A stretch of DNA of 52,280 bases from Nitrososphaerota archaeon (GTDB taxonomy: Archaea; Thermoproteota; Nitrososphaeria; Nitrososphaerales; UBA183). The position numbers and the translations under genes were made by a program. The notes beneath the pieces are model-generated. The model was not told where the DNA came from, did no database searches, and saw nothing but the letters and a program-made list of their open reading frames with translations. Position 1 is the first letter of the stretch; each line of letters starts with the position of its first letter. The stretch covers positions 1 through 52,280 of the forward strand of contig JAFMAW010000005.1 of the NCBI GenBank assembly GCA_029784795.1. Direction: 5' to 3'. Of the stretch, positions 25,938-34,233 are shown in pieces.

Positions 25938-25968
25938 TTTAATAATGGATTCTCGGACTCCGCCGAGA
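25938..25968. promoter_or_regulatory. Shared bidirectional TATA element and inverted repeat
   Basis: TTTAATAAT (25938-25946) is AT-only, nearly symmetric and correctly spaced for both divergent TTG starts, 25915 (minus) and 25973 (plus). Just inside the plus promoter lies the inverted repeat TCTCGG-N6-CCGAGA (25951-25968), a candidate repressor site covering the plus-strand transcription start. Confidence 0.5.
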
Positions 25969-25972
25969 GGCC

Positions 25973-26872
25973 TTGACATACTCCATCGTCGCCCGAGACG
26001 AAAAGACAGGCGAGATGGGAGTGGCGGTCCAGTCGCACTACTTCTCCGTGGGCTCTGCCGTCCCCTGGGCGAGGGCCGGGGTGGGGGCCGTGGCCACCCA
26101 GGCGACGCTCGACGTCCGCTACGGACCCTTGGGCATCGAGATGATGTCAGGGGGTATGACCGCGAAGCGCGCGCTGACGTCTCTCCTTGAGGCGGACGTC
26201 AAGCCGGAGGTGAGGCAGGTGGCAATGGTGGACGCACAGGGGGAGGTCGCCGCGCACACCGGGGAGAAGTGCATCCCCTGCGCCGGACATGCGACCGGAA
26301 ACGGTTTCAGCTGCCAGGGGAACATAATGGAGAACCACAGGGTCTGGGGTGCGATGAGGAGGGCGTTCGAAGGAGAGAGAGGTTCCCCCCTCCCTGAGAG
26401 GCTCCTCGCCGCCCTGGACGCGGCCCAGGCGGAGGGGGGAGACCTGAGGGGGAAGCAGTCGGCAGCGCTGCTCGTCGTCGGCCCGGAGCTGAAGCCGAAT
26501 CACTGGGAGGGGAGGCTTTTCGAGCTCAGGGTCGAGGACCACCCCGAGCCCCTGGTCGAGCTAAGGCGCCTCCTGAGGTACCAGCGCGGATACAGATGGG
26601 TGGACCGAGGGGACGACCTCCTCAGCTCCGACAGGCCCGAAGAAGCCCTGGACGCCTACACCAAGGGGATGGGGCTGGTCCCCGAGGAGCGGGAGCTGAA
26701 GTACTGGGTGGCCATCGGGCTCCTCAGCTCGGGGAAGGACAGGCGGCGCGGTCTCCGGATGCTGAAGGAGGTCTGCTCGAAGGACAGCAACTGGGTCCGG
26801 GTGACCGAGGGGCTGCTGAAGATCGGCCAGCCTAAGCTCGAGCCGTCGATACTCAGGCACGTCCGCGAGTGA
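25973..26872 (+). CDS. DUF1028-family (Ntn-hydrolase-like) protein
   Basis: This 299-residue protein has its N-terminal 220 residues in the DUF1028 family: TYSIVARDEKTGEMGVAVQS, then SVGSAVPWARAGVGAVATQA, then GNIMENHRVWGAM and KQSAALLVVG. An Ntn-hydrolase fold with an N-terminal Thr nucleophile after Met removal (M-T-Y-S) is typical, implying amide-bond hydrolysis. The C-terminal part holds a TPR-like helical pair (PEEALDAYTKGMGLVPEERELKYW). Location beside a cell-wall-peptide endopeptidase and LysA suggests peptide processing. Its 3' end overlaps the convergent NlpC/P60 gene by 20 bases. Confidence 0.85.
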   Translation: MTYSIVARDEKTGEMGVAVQSHYFSVGSAVPWARAGVGAVATQATLDVRYGPLGIEMMSGGMTAKRALTSLLEADVKPEVRQVAMVDAQGEVAAHTGEKCIPCAGHATGNGFSCQGNIMENHRVWGAMRRAFEGERGSPLPERLLAALDAAQAEGGDLRGKQSAALLVVGPELKPNHWEGRLFELRVEDHPEPLVELRRLLRYQRGYRWVDRGDDLLSSDRPEEALDAYTKGMGLVPEERELKYWVAIGLLSSGKDRRRGLRMLKEVCSKDSNWVRVTEGLLKIGQPKLEPSILRHVRE

Positions 26873-27560
26873 AGTCGTCCCCGTCGAAGCGTCGTATCCC
26901 CTCGAAGATGCCAAGAAGGCGCCGCGAGTACGCGCTCCTGTCCGACAGGTCGGTGACCGAGACCCCCCCGTGGCCGAGGTTGGCGTGTATGATCTTCATC
27001 CCCCCTAGGTAGATGGCCACGTGGCCGGTGAAGAACACCAGGTCCCCCCTCCCGGCGGCACCGAAGCCGTCCACGATCCCCCCCGCATCCCTCTGCTGGC
27101 CTGCGTCCCTGGGGAGCTCCACGCAGGAGTACCGGAACAGCCTCTGGGTGAAACCTGAACAGTCGTAGCCGAAGTCTGAAGTCCCGCCCCAGAGGTAGGG
27201 CACCCCCAGGAAGTCCTTGGCCAGGGCCACGGGGTCCGCAGCGCTGTGGACAGGGACGAGCAGCTTGCGTGGGACCTTGAACCGCCTGGCCTCTTTCTCG
27301 CTCAGGTAGGACCCGAAGGGGAACTGGACGCCTTCGGCCTGGTGCCGGCCGGCCAGCTTGTACGCCCTCTCCCCGTCCAGCTCGTCGACGAGGGACTTCT
27401 GGATGTACCCTTCGTACCCGTCCCTCCCCATGACCCTGTAGTAGTCCTCCTCGGAGCCGAGGACGCGGACCTCTTCCCCGTAGATCAGCTGCGAGACCCG
27501 CTCGGACCTGAACTTCGGTTTGGCTCTCAGGTCGGCGACGCCTACCGCGACTCCCTTCAC
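26853..27560 (-). CDS. YkfC-like NlpC/P60 cell-wall-peptide endopeptidase
   Basis: This protein is about 235 residues. The N-terminus is an SH3-like module (VADLRAKPKFRSERVSQL...EGYIQKSLV). The C-terminal NlpC/P60 papain-like domain has Cys134 (FGYDCSGFTQRLFR), His180 (TGHVAIYLGG) and His192 (HANLG), and the PYLWGGTS lead-in of gamma-D-glutamyl-diamino-acid endopeptidases such as Bacillus YkfC. These cut L-Ala-D-Glu from diaminopimelate in peptidoglycan-derived peptides. No signal peptide is evident, so it probably acts on imported peptides in the cytoplasm. The start GTG 27560 fits the TATA GGTTAAAACC (27581-27590); GTG 27575 is an alternative. Archaea lack murein, so this looks bacterial in origin. 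Confidence 0.85.
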   Translation of the reverse strand: MKGVAVGVADLRAKPKFRSERVSQLIYGEEVRVLGSEEDYYRVMGRDGYEGYIQKSLVDELDGERAYKLAGRHQAEGVQFPFGSYLSEKEARRFKVPRKLLVPVHSAADPVALAKDFLGVPYLWGGTSDFGYDCSGFTQRLFRYSCVELPRDAGQQRDAGGIVDGFGAAGRGDLVFFTGHVAIYLGGMKIIHANLGHGGVSVTDLSDRSAYSRRLLGIFEGIRRFDGDDFTRGRA

Positions 27561-27641
27561 GCGGCTTCGACCCACGCGGCGGTTTTAACCGTTGGTCGGC
27601 CTGGGCAACGGAGAAATAGATACGGCCCCGGCTGTGGGCGA

Positions 27642-28901
27642 ATGGATCACCGGCGGCCGCACCTTTCCAGGGAAGGGACCTCGCTGAAGATAGGCGGGGT
27701 CGGCGCCGAGTCGCTGGCGAAGAAGTACGGGACGCCGCTCTATGTCACTGACGTAGGCAGGGTGACGGACAGGTTTGAGGAGGCGAAGGCCGCGCTCACG
27801 GCGAGGTCCCGGGACGTCCTGATATCCTTCGCATACAAGTCCAACTCGACAATCCCGGTCGTCAAGGCCCTTGCCAGGAGAGGCGCGGGGGCTACAATCG
27901 TGTCGGTAGCTGGGATAGAGCTCGCAAGGAAGGCAGGGGTGGCGCCCGGAGACATGGTGTTCGACGGACCCAGCAAGTCGAAGGAGGAGCTTGCCGCAGC
28001 GATCGCGGCCGGGGTGGGGATGATCAACGCGGAATCGGTGCAGGAGGCAAGGGACGCCGACTCGCTCTGCCGCAGCCTTGGGTCCGCGGGGGTGCGCCTC
28101 GGGTTCAGGGTGAACTTCGGGATAAGGGCGGAGACCCACGCCGGGCTGGCGACCGGGGGGAGGGAGCACAAGTTCGGGGTAGCCAGGGACGAGGTTGTGA
28201 GATTCTGCGAGAAGGAGGGGAAGAAGCTGAAGTTCGTAAGGGTAGCGGGCATCCACTCCCACATCGGCTCCCAGGTCACCGACGCAGGTGTCTTCAGAAG
28301 GCAGACCGAGGAGATGATCGACTTGGCGGGAGAGCTGGAGTCATTTGGCTTCAAGGTGGAGGAGTTCAACTTCGGCGGCGGGCTCGGTTTCCCCTACAGG
28401 AGCGCTGACAGAGAGCTCCCGGTCGCCGACTACGCCGAGGCCACGGCGGGCGTCTTCGCCAGGTCCCGCTGGGGAGGGAGGGCGAGGCCGGTCTTCGAGC
28501 TCGGGAGGTGGGTGGTCGCGGACTCCACCGTCCTCCTCACCAGGGTGAACTACGTCAAGAAGTCAGGGAGGGTCCGCTGGGCCCTGGTCGACGCCGGGAT
28601 GAACGACTTCATCAGGCCGGCCCTCTACGGCGCCTATCATGAGATCGTCCCCGCCTGGACCTCCTCGGCGAAGCGGTCCGCCGCCTCCTACGACGTCGCG
28701 GGCCCGGTGTGCGAGACCACTGACGTGTTCGGGAAGGCGAGGCGGCTAGGGGTCAGCCTCGCCCAGGGGGACCTCCTGGCCATCCTTGACGCGGGAGCCT
28801 ACGGCTCTTCCATGTCGAGCACCTACAACATGAGACCCCTCGCCGCGGTGGCTGCGGTGCAGGACGGCAGGGGGGGCCTGGTCTCTCGCCGGAGGTTCTG
28901 A
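27642..28901 (+). CDS. lysA: Diaminopimelate decarboxylase
   Basis: This 419-residue fold-type III PLP enzyme converts meso-diaminopimelate to L-lysine. It has the PLP lysine K66 (SFAYKSNST), H207 (HSHIGSQ), the phosphate loop GGGLG (245-249), the ELGRW variant of EPGR, the LysA-typical MNDFIRPALYGAYHEI, catalytic Cys-Glu (VCETTD, C357) and Tyr395 in STYNMRP. The ATG at 27642 is 26 bases from GAAATAGA (27613-27620), so leaderless. It is divergent from the YkfC-like endopeptidase across 81 bases. Other DAP-pathway genes (dapA, dapB, dapF) are not in the window, which fits use of imported DAP. Confidence 0.92.
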   Translation: MDHRRPHLSREGTSLKIGGVGAESLAKKYGTPLYVTDVGRVTDRFEEAKAALTARSRDVLISFAYKSNSTIPVVKALARRGAGATIVSVAGIELARKAGVAPGDMVFDGPSKSKEELAAAIAAGVGMINAESVQEARDADSLCRSLGSAGVRLGFRVNFGIRAETHAGLATGGREHKFGVARDEVVRFCEKEGKKLKFVRVAGIHSHIGSQVTDAGVFRRQTEEMIDLAGELESFGFKVEEFNFGGGLGFPYRSADRELPVADYAEATAGVFARSRWGGRARPVFELGRWVVADSTVLLTRVNYVKKSGRVRWALVDAGMNDFIRPALYGAYHEIVPAWTSSAKRSAASYDVAGPVCETTDVFGKARRLGVSLAQGDLLAILDAGAYGSSMSSTYNMRPLAAVAAVQDGRGGLVSRRRF

Positions 28902-28915
28902 AGGCAGGCCTGAGC

Positions 28916-29302
28916 CTAGACCTTCCCTGACACTTCGAAGTGGGTGACGCTGGGCTCGAGCTCCGCCAGATACTCGCTGTCCCTGGTGTAGTACTTCGCC
29001 TTCTTGATGTCGCTCCCTGCGAACTTCTTGATGGCCTCCTCTGATTCCCACATGGAGACCAGTAGGAACTCGGTGTTGTCCCCCACGTCCCTGGTGAAGA
29101 GCCAGGCGCCGAGGTTCCCCTCCGTCTTCCTGATCTCCTCCATGCTCGTCACCCCGACGTAGTGGATGAACTCGGAGCGCTTCGACTTCGGCGTGACCCC
29201 GTGCCACACCCTGGCTACCGAAGGCTTCCCCTCTCCTCTGACGGGGGCGCCCCCCTCCGGCGTGGCGGTAAAACCCTCACCCGACCGGTCGGCGCCGTGC
29301 AA
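28916..29302 (-). CDS. Antibiotic-biosynthesis-monooxygenase (ABM)-like protein
   Basis: This 128-residue protein contains a dimeric ferredoxin-like barrel of the ABM superfamily: ARVWHGVTPKSKRSEFIHYV, then GAWLFTRDVGDNTEFLLVSMWES and an EAIKKFAGSDIKKAKYY helix. Members include small monooxygenases and haem-degrading enzymes; no substrate is indicated. A TATA box (AACTATATCATC on minus, 29323-29334) is 27 bases from TTG 29302. However, the first 30 residues are atypical, so GTG 29209 is possible. It converges on lysA with a 14-base gap. Confidence 0.7.
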   Translation of the reverse strand: MHGADRSGEGFTATPEGGAPVRGEGKPSVARVWHGVTPKSKRSEFIHYVGVTSMEEIRKTEGNLGAWLFTRDVGDNTEFLLVSMWESEEAIKKFAGSDIKKAKYYTRDSEYLAELEPSVTHFEVSGKV

Positions 29303-29433
29303 GGAGAAGAGAAGGACTACGCTGATGATATAGTTTTCCTCCAGGTTCCTCCGCGCGGCTGCAGGTGCGGAGCCTCCGCTGGGTTCGAGAAAAACAGAAG
29401 AAGGGTCCCAGACCTCTCGGTCCAGGACTTTTT

Positions 29434-31758
29434 CTATACGTTGACTGGCTGGTAGTAGATGAGGTTGTAGAATCCGCCGACGTACTGGTTATCGACTACA
29501 CCATGTACGTATGGCTGGACGAAGAAGAAGTTCGTTGGGAAGCCCGCGTTAGGCTGCCCTGCAGGAATCTCTGGGATTGGTGTGTAGATCCATATCTGGT
29601 TCTGTTGCGCCATCTTGTAGAGCGTGGTTGCGCAGGTCTGCGACTGAGCCGTAGACGCTGGGAACTCGCATGCCGTCGCTTCGTTGTTCACTGTGGAGTT
29701 GGTGTAGAACCCGTTGTACGGTGACGGGGTCATCAGTGGGAAGAACATCCCGAGGAATGGGTCGTTGAAGTCGGCGCCCCAGCCGACGAGCTGGATGGCC
29801 GGATAGGTCTGTGGCTTGGAGTCGAGTATGTCAAGCTCCGTCGTGGTCGTCCCGAACGGCACCGCGGTGACGCCGAACTGGCTCAGGGAGTTCTGGATCA
29901 CCGTTAGAGTGACCTCAAGAGACCCTACCAGTGGGACGGCGTAGTAGAGCTTGAATGGCTGAAGCTGCGAGCCGCTCTTGTCACCGATGACCGTCCCTGC
30001 CGAGACCGTCGTCCCGTTGGACAACGTCAGGTCAGCCGGGATGATCATGTAGGTGTGCGACTGCACGCCGAACTTCTGGAAGAAGTTGATAGCTGCGGTG
30101 GTATTCTGCGCTGGGAGTGGGTAGTTCGGTGAGTTGTAGTAGGCGTAGGCTGGGGTCAGTGGCCCGACGAAATAGCCCGCATACGCGGTGCCGTTGAAGT
30201 AGTTGGGCTGGTTGAGCGCCGTGTAGTTGAGGGCGGCCGCCATACCCTGCCTGAAGCTGGTATAGTTGGTCGGAGCCTGGTAGGTGTTGAACTGGGCGAA
30301 CAGCGCGAAGTCGTATGCGCCGATGCCCTGGAATATCTGGTCGAAGGCGAAGGTGGACTTTACGTTGGCAGGGAGCGAGTCGTACATCGCACTGTACAGG
30401 AACGGCGACTCGGCCGACAGCTGTGCCTTGTTGCTCCCGAAGTCACCCTCGGCCTGTGCGTTGGTCGAGAAGGGTGCCATGACTACCGTGCTGATGCTCG
30501 CTGGTCTGGCGACTACCGGGATGTTCGTGGCAGACGACTGACCCGCCCAGTAGTGGGGGGTCGCAGTCAGCACGACTGGGTTGTTCCCAGGCCCTACTGA
30601 CGATACTACGTAGGGTCCGGTCCCGATACCGCCGTGGGTGTCGAAGTAGGAGTTGGCAGTGTTGTTCGCTACCCCTCCGTGCGCATCGACGAACGCCGGC
30701 TCGACCACCTGCTGGCCGTCGAACCCTGCCCATAGCTGCGGGCCGAAGGGTCCCATGGTCCTCAGGTAGTTGGCGGTGAAGTACGTCGAGTTAGCGACGT
30801 AGGCCTGCTCCGGATACTGCATGATAGAGGCCTGCGTGGAGTTCGAGGGGTTGAAGTGGCTGAGCATCTGGTTCAGCGCTGCTACTGCCAGGTTAACGGC
30901 CGCCGGTGTGTCAGCTGCAGTCTGGAGCCCGGTGACGTGCTGGATAGCTAGCCTCAGCCCCCACGGGATTTGGTTGCCCATGGTGTTGTAGGAGTAGCTG
31001 CCAGAGCCGTACTGAGCGCCCGAGGTCAGGTTGTACGAGACCCCGTTCCAGTTGTACAGGCTGATGCCGGAAGGCGCGTTGATGTACTGGGTGCGTACGA
31101 TCGAGAACCACTGGTCATAGGCAGTTGCGGGGGTCCCGTCGGAGAAGGTGACACCCGGCCTAATGTGGAAGACGTTCGTACAGCCACCGTTGGTGATCCA
31201 GTACTGGTCTGCGACCACAGGAAGTATCTGTGTGCCGCTGTTACCGTTGTACATGACCAGGTTCTGGAACACTGCGTTGTTGTATGTGACATCCTGCGAG
31301 TAGAACCCTGCTGCTGGGTCGAGGTAGTCCGGCGGAGTCCCGATGGACTCGTCGGTGAGGAGGCTAGAGTTGGTCGGCCCATACTGGCCTGGGCCAGTGG
31401 TGGGCGGAGTAGAGGTGACCGGATAGTTGTAGTTCGTAGTCGAGTTGCTGGCGGTGTAGGTGAACGACTGCGCGGCGGGGATGGTCCCCGATATCGCAGA
31501 AGTGCACGAAGAGACCGACAGCGGCGTCGCGGCTACGGTCGACGTCGAAGAGCTGCTCGACGAACTGCTCGAGGTCGAGTGAGTACTCGACGACGAGGTC
31601 GACTGAGTGCTGGACGACGAGGTCGAGGTACTTGTGGTGGTCGTGCTAGGCGAGGAGGTGAGCACGAAATAGCCGGCGACGCCGGCGATTACGAGTATTA
31701 CTACGATGATGGCGACTGTTGCTGAAGTACTAATTGCTTTGCGTTGACTTAGTAACAT
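29434..31758 (-). CDS. dppA: Family 5 peptide-binding lipoprotein-like ABC substrate-binding protein
   Basis: This 774-residue extracytoplasmic binding protein belongs to the Dpp/Opp importer. The N-terminus is a membrane anchor (TVAIIVVILVIAGVAGYFVL, residues 14-33), then a Ser/Thr-only linker of about 40 residues, likely glycosylated as in other archaeal binding proteins. A large family 5 domain follows (TDESIGTPPDYLDPAAGFYSQ; FHIRPGVTFSDGTPATAYDQW; GGIGTGPYVVSSVGPG). It is longer than the bacterial average of about 550. The ATG at 31758 lies 30 bases from GTTATATAAG (31784-31793). The gene is divergent from the permease operon, and G+C is lower than in neighbours. The spacer 29303-29433 holds only the ABM promoter. 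Confidence 0.9.
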   Translation of the reverse strand: MLLSQRKAISTSATVAIIVVILVIAGVAGYFVLTSSPSTTTTSTSTSSSSTQSTSSSSTHSTSSSSSSSSSTSTVAATPLSVSSCTSAISGTIPAAQSFTYTASNSTTNYNYPVTSTPPTTGPGQYGPTNSSLLTDESIGTPPDYLDPAAGFYSQDVTYNNAVFQNLVMYNGNSGTQILPVVADQYWITNGGCTNVFHIRPGVTFSDGTPATAYDQWFSIVRTQYINAPSGISLYNWNGVSYNLTSGAQYGSGSYSYNTMGNQIPWGLRLAIQHVTGLQTAADTPAAVNLAVAALNQMLSHFNPSNSTQASIMQYPEQAYVANSTYFTANYLRTMGPFGPQLWAGFDGQQVVEPAFVDAHGGVANNTANSYFDTHGGIGTGPYVVSSVGPGNNPVVLTATPHYWAGQSSATNIPVVARPASISTVVMAPFSTNAQAEGDFGSNKAQLSAESPFLYSAMYDSLPANVKSTFAFDQIFQGIGAYDFALFAQFNTYQAPTNYTSFRQGMAAALNYTALNQPNYFNGTAYAGYFVGPLTPAYAYYNSPNYPLPAQNTTAAINFFQKFGVQSHTYMIIPADLTLSNGTTVSAGTVIGDKSGSQLQPFKLYYAVPLVGSLEVTLTVIQNSLSQFGVTAVPFGTTTTELDILDSKPQTYPAIQLVGWGADFNDPFLGMFFPLMTPSPYNGFYTNSTVNNEATACEFPASTAQSQTCATTLYKMAQQNQIWIYTPIPEIPAGQPNAGFPTNFFFVQPYVHGVVDNQYVGGFYNLIYYQPVNV

Positions 31759-31909
31759 TCTCAAGCCGGAAAACGACTCATACGTTATATAAGAATTATT
31801 AGCACCCAAAACATACTCGTATTTTCTTGAATGTTTCACGAAATTTGTCCAACGTATGCTATCTCAGTTGGCGGATGGGGAACTGATCCGTGTTTCAAAC
31901 GGGAAGGAC

Positions 31910-32095
31910 GGTCCTCGGAAGGCGTCCTGAGCATAGCCCGGGGGACGCCGGTACGAGGCAGGCAGCCCTAAGGCGGTCATCGTCGAGCAGTGCTGGTCGA
32001 CGAGACGACGCCAGAGGCGGCATCGCAAGCGCGGGCCCTGTGACTCGCATGGCAGGTGGACAGGGCAGGTCACCGTCCCTGAGGAATCAGGCCCA
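31910..32095. ncRNA. Candidate structured RNA in the dppA-dppB spacer
   Basis: The 437-base spacer 31759-32195 has promoters at both ends (31784-31793 minus, 32155-32162 plus) and a GC-rich middle with no plausible gene. Four strong hairpins follow one another: GGCGTCC/GGACGCC (31921/31943) enclosed by CCTCG/CGAGG (31913/31954); TCGTCGA/TCGACGA (31980/31997, 10-base loop); GCCCTGT/ACAGGGC (32035/32060); and CCTGA-GGAA-TCAGG (32078-32091) with a GNRA tetraloop. I looked for RNase P and SRP RNA signatures and found none. It may be a free RNA, a leader, or a DNA-level regulatory region; the strand is undetermined. Confidence 0.4.
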
Positions 32096-32195
32096 TGGTA
32101 GCCGGCACGCGGCGCGAACATGAGATGGCTGATAGCGTCTGAGGTTGATAACAATCTATAAGAGCGTCAAGGAGCAGACATCGGCTCGCTGATAT

Positions 32196-33224
32196 TTGGA
32201 TTCCCGGTTCCTGATGTTCGTCGCAAGAAGGGCCGTGAATGCAGTCATAACTATCCTGATCATGATCGCGCTCATGTTCGCGATCATACACTTGGTCGCC
32301 CCCACGCCACAGGACTTGGCGAGGCTGTATGTGGGCACGCACTTCACAGTCCCCGAACTCAATCAGATTGCCCATAGGATGGGCTTCTATCAGCCGATAT
32401 ACGTCCAGTTCTACAACTACGTGACCGGCATCTTCCATGGGAACTTGGGGACCGACACCCAGTACGGCATCCCAGAGCTCCTGGTTCTCCAGGAGTACTT
32501 CCCAGTCACGCTGAACATGGTGGTGCTGGGGACCATACTGGGAATCATAATCGGGATATTCACCGGGGCCATCGCAGCTTCTAACAGGAACACCGGGACG
32601 GACTACGGGATAAAGGCGATCTACCTCGGCACCTGGGCCGCGCCAATCTTCCTGGTGGGCGTCTTCCTGCAATTGGTCTTCGCCTACGAATTGGGTCTGC
32701 TCCCGACCGGCCAAGTCGCGAACCCCACCCTGGCCATCCCCCCCGCAGTTACCGGGCTCCCTCTCATAGACGCGATACTCGCTGAAAGGTGGGTCTATCT
32801 CTACAGCTATCTCAGACACCTGGTGCTGCCTGCGGTGACCATAGCGGTGATCAGCTTCGGCGGCATCACCAGGCTCACCAGGGCCACCATGGTGGACTCC
32901 CTGGACAAGGACTACGTCAAACTGGCCTACATGAAGGGGCTCCCGAAGCGGCAGGTGGTCTGGGGGACCGCGTTCAGGAACGCGATCATCCCGATCATCA
33001 CGCTCATGGCGCTGTCTTTCGCTTTCACCGTCGGCGGCTCGGTGGTGGTCGAGGACATATTCTCCTACCATGGAATCGGCTTCTTCTTCGTCAACGCGGC
33101 ATACAACCTCGACTACCCCGCCATCCTGGCCATCACCGTGGTGGTGGGCCTGGCGGTCATCATAGCGAACTTCATAGCGGACATACTCTACGGGATCATG
33201 GACCCTCGGGTGAGGCTGACCTAG
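32196..33224 (+). CDS. dppB: Dipeptide/oligopeptide ABC importer permease DppB type
   Basis: This 342-residue membrane protein has six helices. It shows the family N-terminus (FVARRAVNAVITILIMIALMF), periplasmic loop with GNLGTDTQYG and LLVLQEYFPVTLNM, and the EAA coupling loop RLTRATMVDSLDKDYVKLAYMKGLPKRQVVW. It imports short peptides with the partner genes here. The start TTG 32196 is about 34 bases from the TATA TCTATAAG (32155-32162); ATG 32214 is an alternative. It is the first gene of the dppBCDF operon. Confidence 0.92.
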   Translation: MDSRFLMFVARRAVNAVITILIMIALMFAIIHLVAPTPQDLARLYVGTHFTVPELNQIAHRMGFYQPIYVQFYNYVTGIFHGNLGTDTQYGIPELLVLQEYFPVTLNMVVLGTILGIIIGIFTGAIAASNRNTGTDYGIKAIYLGTWAAPIFLVGVFLQLVFAYELGLLPTGQVANPTLAIPPAVTGLPLIDAILAERWVYLYSYLRHLVLPAVTIAVISFGGITRLTRATMVDSLDKDYVKLAYMKGLPKRQVVWGTAFRNAIIPIITLMALSFAFTVGGSVVVEDIFSYHGIGFFFVNAAYNLDYPAILAITVVVGLAVIIANFIADILYGIMDPRVRLT

Positions 33225-33225
33225 G

Positions 33226-34233
33226 ATGGAACCGGAAGAACCCGGACGGCCTAGGAGGCTCAGGCTGCTGAAGGGCAAGGGCCGTTCCAGCACCGTAGCT
33301 GTCCACGACGAGGCCGAGGTGCCGCTGGGGGAGACGTCTGGCCTCCGGTTCATAGCAGGGTTCATCAGGAGAGATAAGATAGCCCTCACCGGGGCCATCG
33401 GCATCGGGATTTTCTTCGTGTTCGGCCTGATACAAGGAATCTTAGAGACGGTGTCAGACTACACGCACAACCTTGCCCTGAGCTATTCCATCCTGCCTTC
33501 CAACCCCTTCACGTTCAACTTCGCAAACTCGCTCGCGCCCCCCACCTTTGCCAACTTCCCGGTGGGGATATTCGGCTACGACGAGGTGGGGCGGAGCATC
33601 CTTTCGAGGATACTGTACGCGATACCGAAGGACGCTCTGGCTTCTGTCCTGATAGTCATCTCGGCCATTGTGATAGGGATGTTCCTCGGCATTTCTGCCG
33701 GTTACCTCGGCGGCTGGGCCGACGAGATCCTGATGAGGGTCACGGACGCGTTCCTGGCATTCCCGCTTATAGTCTTCGCCGTAGCCCTCTCCCTGATCCT
33801 CGGGAACGGATACACCGTGGTGCTGGTCGCCCTGACCATCGTATGGTGGCCGACATATGCCAGGTTCTTCAGGGCGCAGGCGCTCACCCTGAAGTCAAGG
33901 GGGTACGTAGAAGCAGCGAGGCTCAGCGGACTGTCCCCCCTCAGCATCATCATCAGGCACATATTCCCAAACGCCATAGATCCGATTGTAGCCATAGCCA
34001 CCCTCGACTTCGGGAACGTCATCCTGGTCTACTCTACCCTTGCCTTCCTTGGGATAGGCGTCCAGGTCGGCCAGCCCGAGCTTGGCTCCATGGCAGCGTC
34101 CGGGCTCCAGTACGTACCCCACTCCTGGTGGTTCCCGCTCTTCCCGAGCCTCGTCATCATGGCGATAGTGGTCTGCTACTCACTGCTCGGCGACAGGATA
34201 CAGGACATGGTCGGTGGGAGGCTTTCGTACTAG
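33226..34233 (+). CDS. dppC: Dipeptide/oligopeptide ABC importer permease DppC type
   Basis: This 335-residue protein has a long, charged N-terminal tail (EEPGRPRRLRLLKGKG), the family entry motif RFIAGFIRRDKIALTGAIGI, GYDEVGRSILSRILY and the coupling loop FFRAQALTLKSRGYVEAARLSGLSPLSIIIRHIFPN. It pairs with DppB to form the peptide channel. It begins one base after the dppB stop. Confidence 0.92.
   Translation: MEPEEPGRPRRLRLLKGKGRSSTVAVHDEAEVPLGETSGLRFIAGFIRRDKIALTGAIGIGIFFVFGLIQGILETVSDYTHNLALSYSILPSNPFTFNFANSLAPPTFANFPVGIFGYDEVGRSILSRILYAIPKDALASVLIVISAIVIGMFLGISAGYLGGWADEILMRVTDAFLAFPLIVFAVALSLILGNGYTVVLVALTIVWWPTYARFFRAQALTLKSRGYVEAARLSGLSPLSIIIRHIFPNAIDPIVAIATLDFGNVILVYSTLAFLGIGVQVGQPELGSMAASGLQYVPHSWWFPLFPSLVIMAIVVCYSLLGDRIQDMVGGRLSY

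Noticed and set aside
31540..31660. Tandem repeat or CRISPR-like array
   Set aside because: The repetitive TCGACGAC-type bases encode the Ser/Thr linker of the binding protein; there are no regular spacers. No CRISPR array was seen anywhere in the window.
31880..32100. RNase P RNA or SRP RNA
   Set aside because: The conserved GAGGAAAGUCC and ACAGAAA elements of RNase P and the CCGGAAGGGAGCA helix 8 loop of SRP RNA are absent on both strands.
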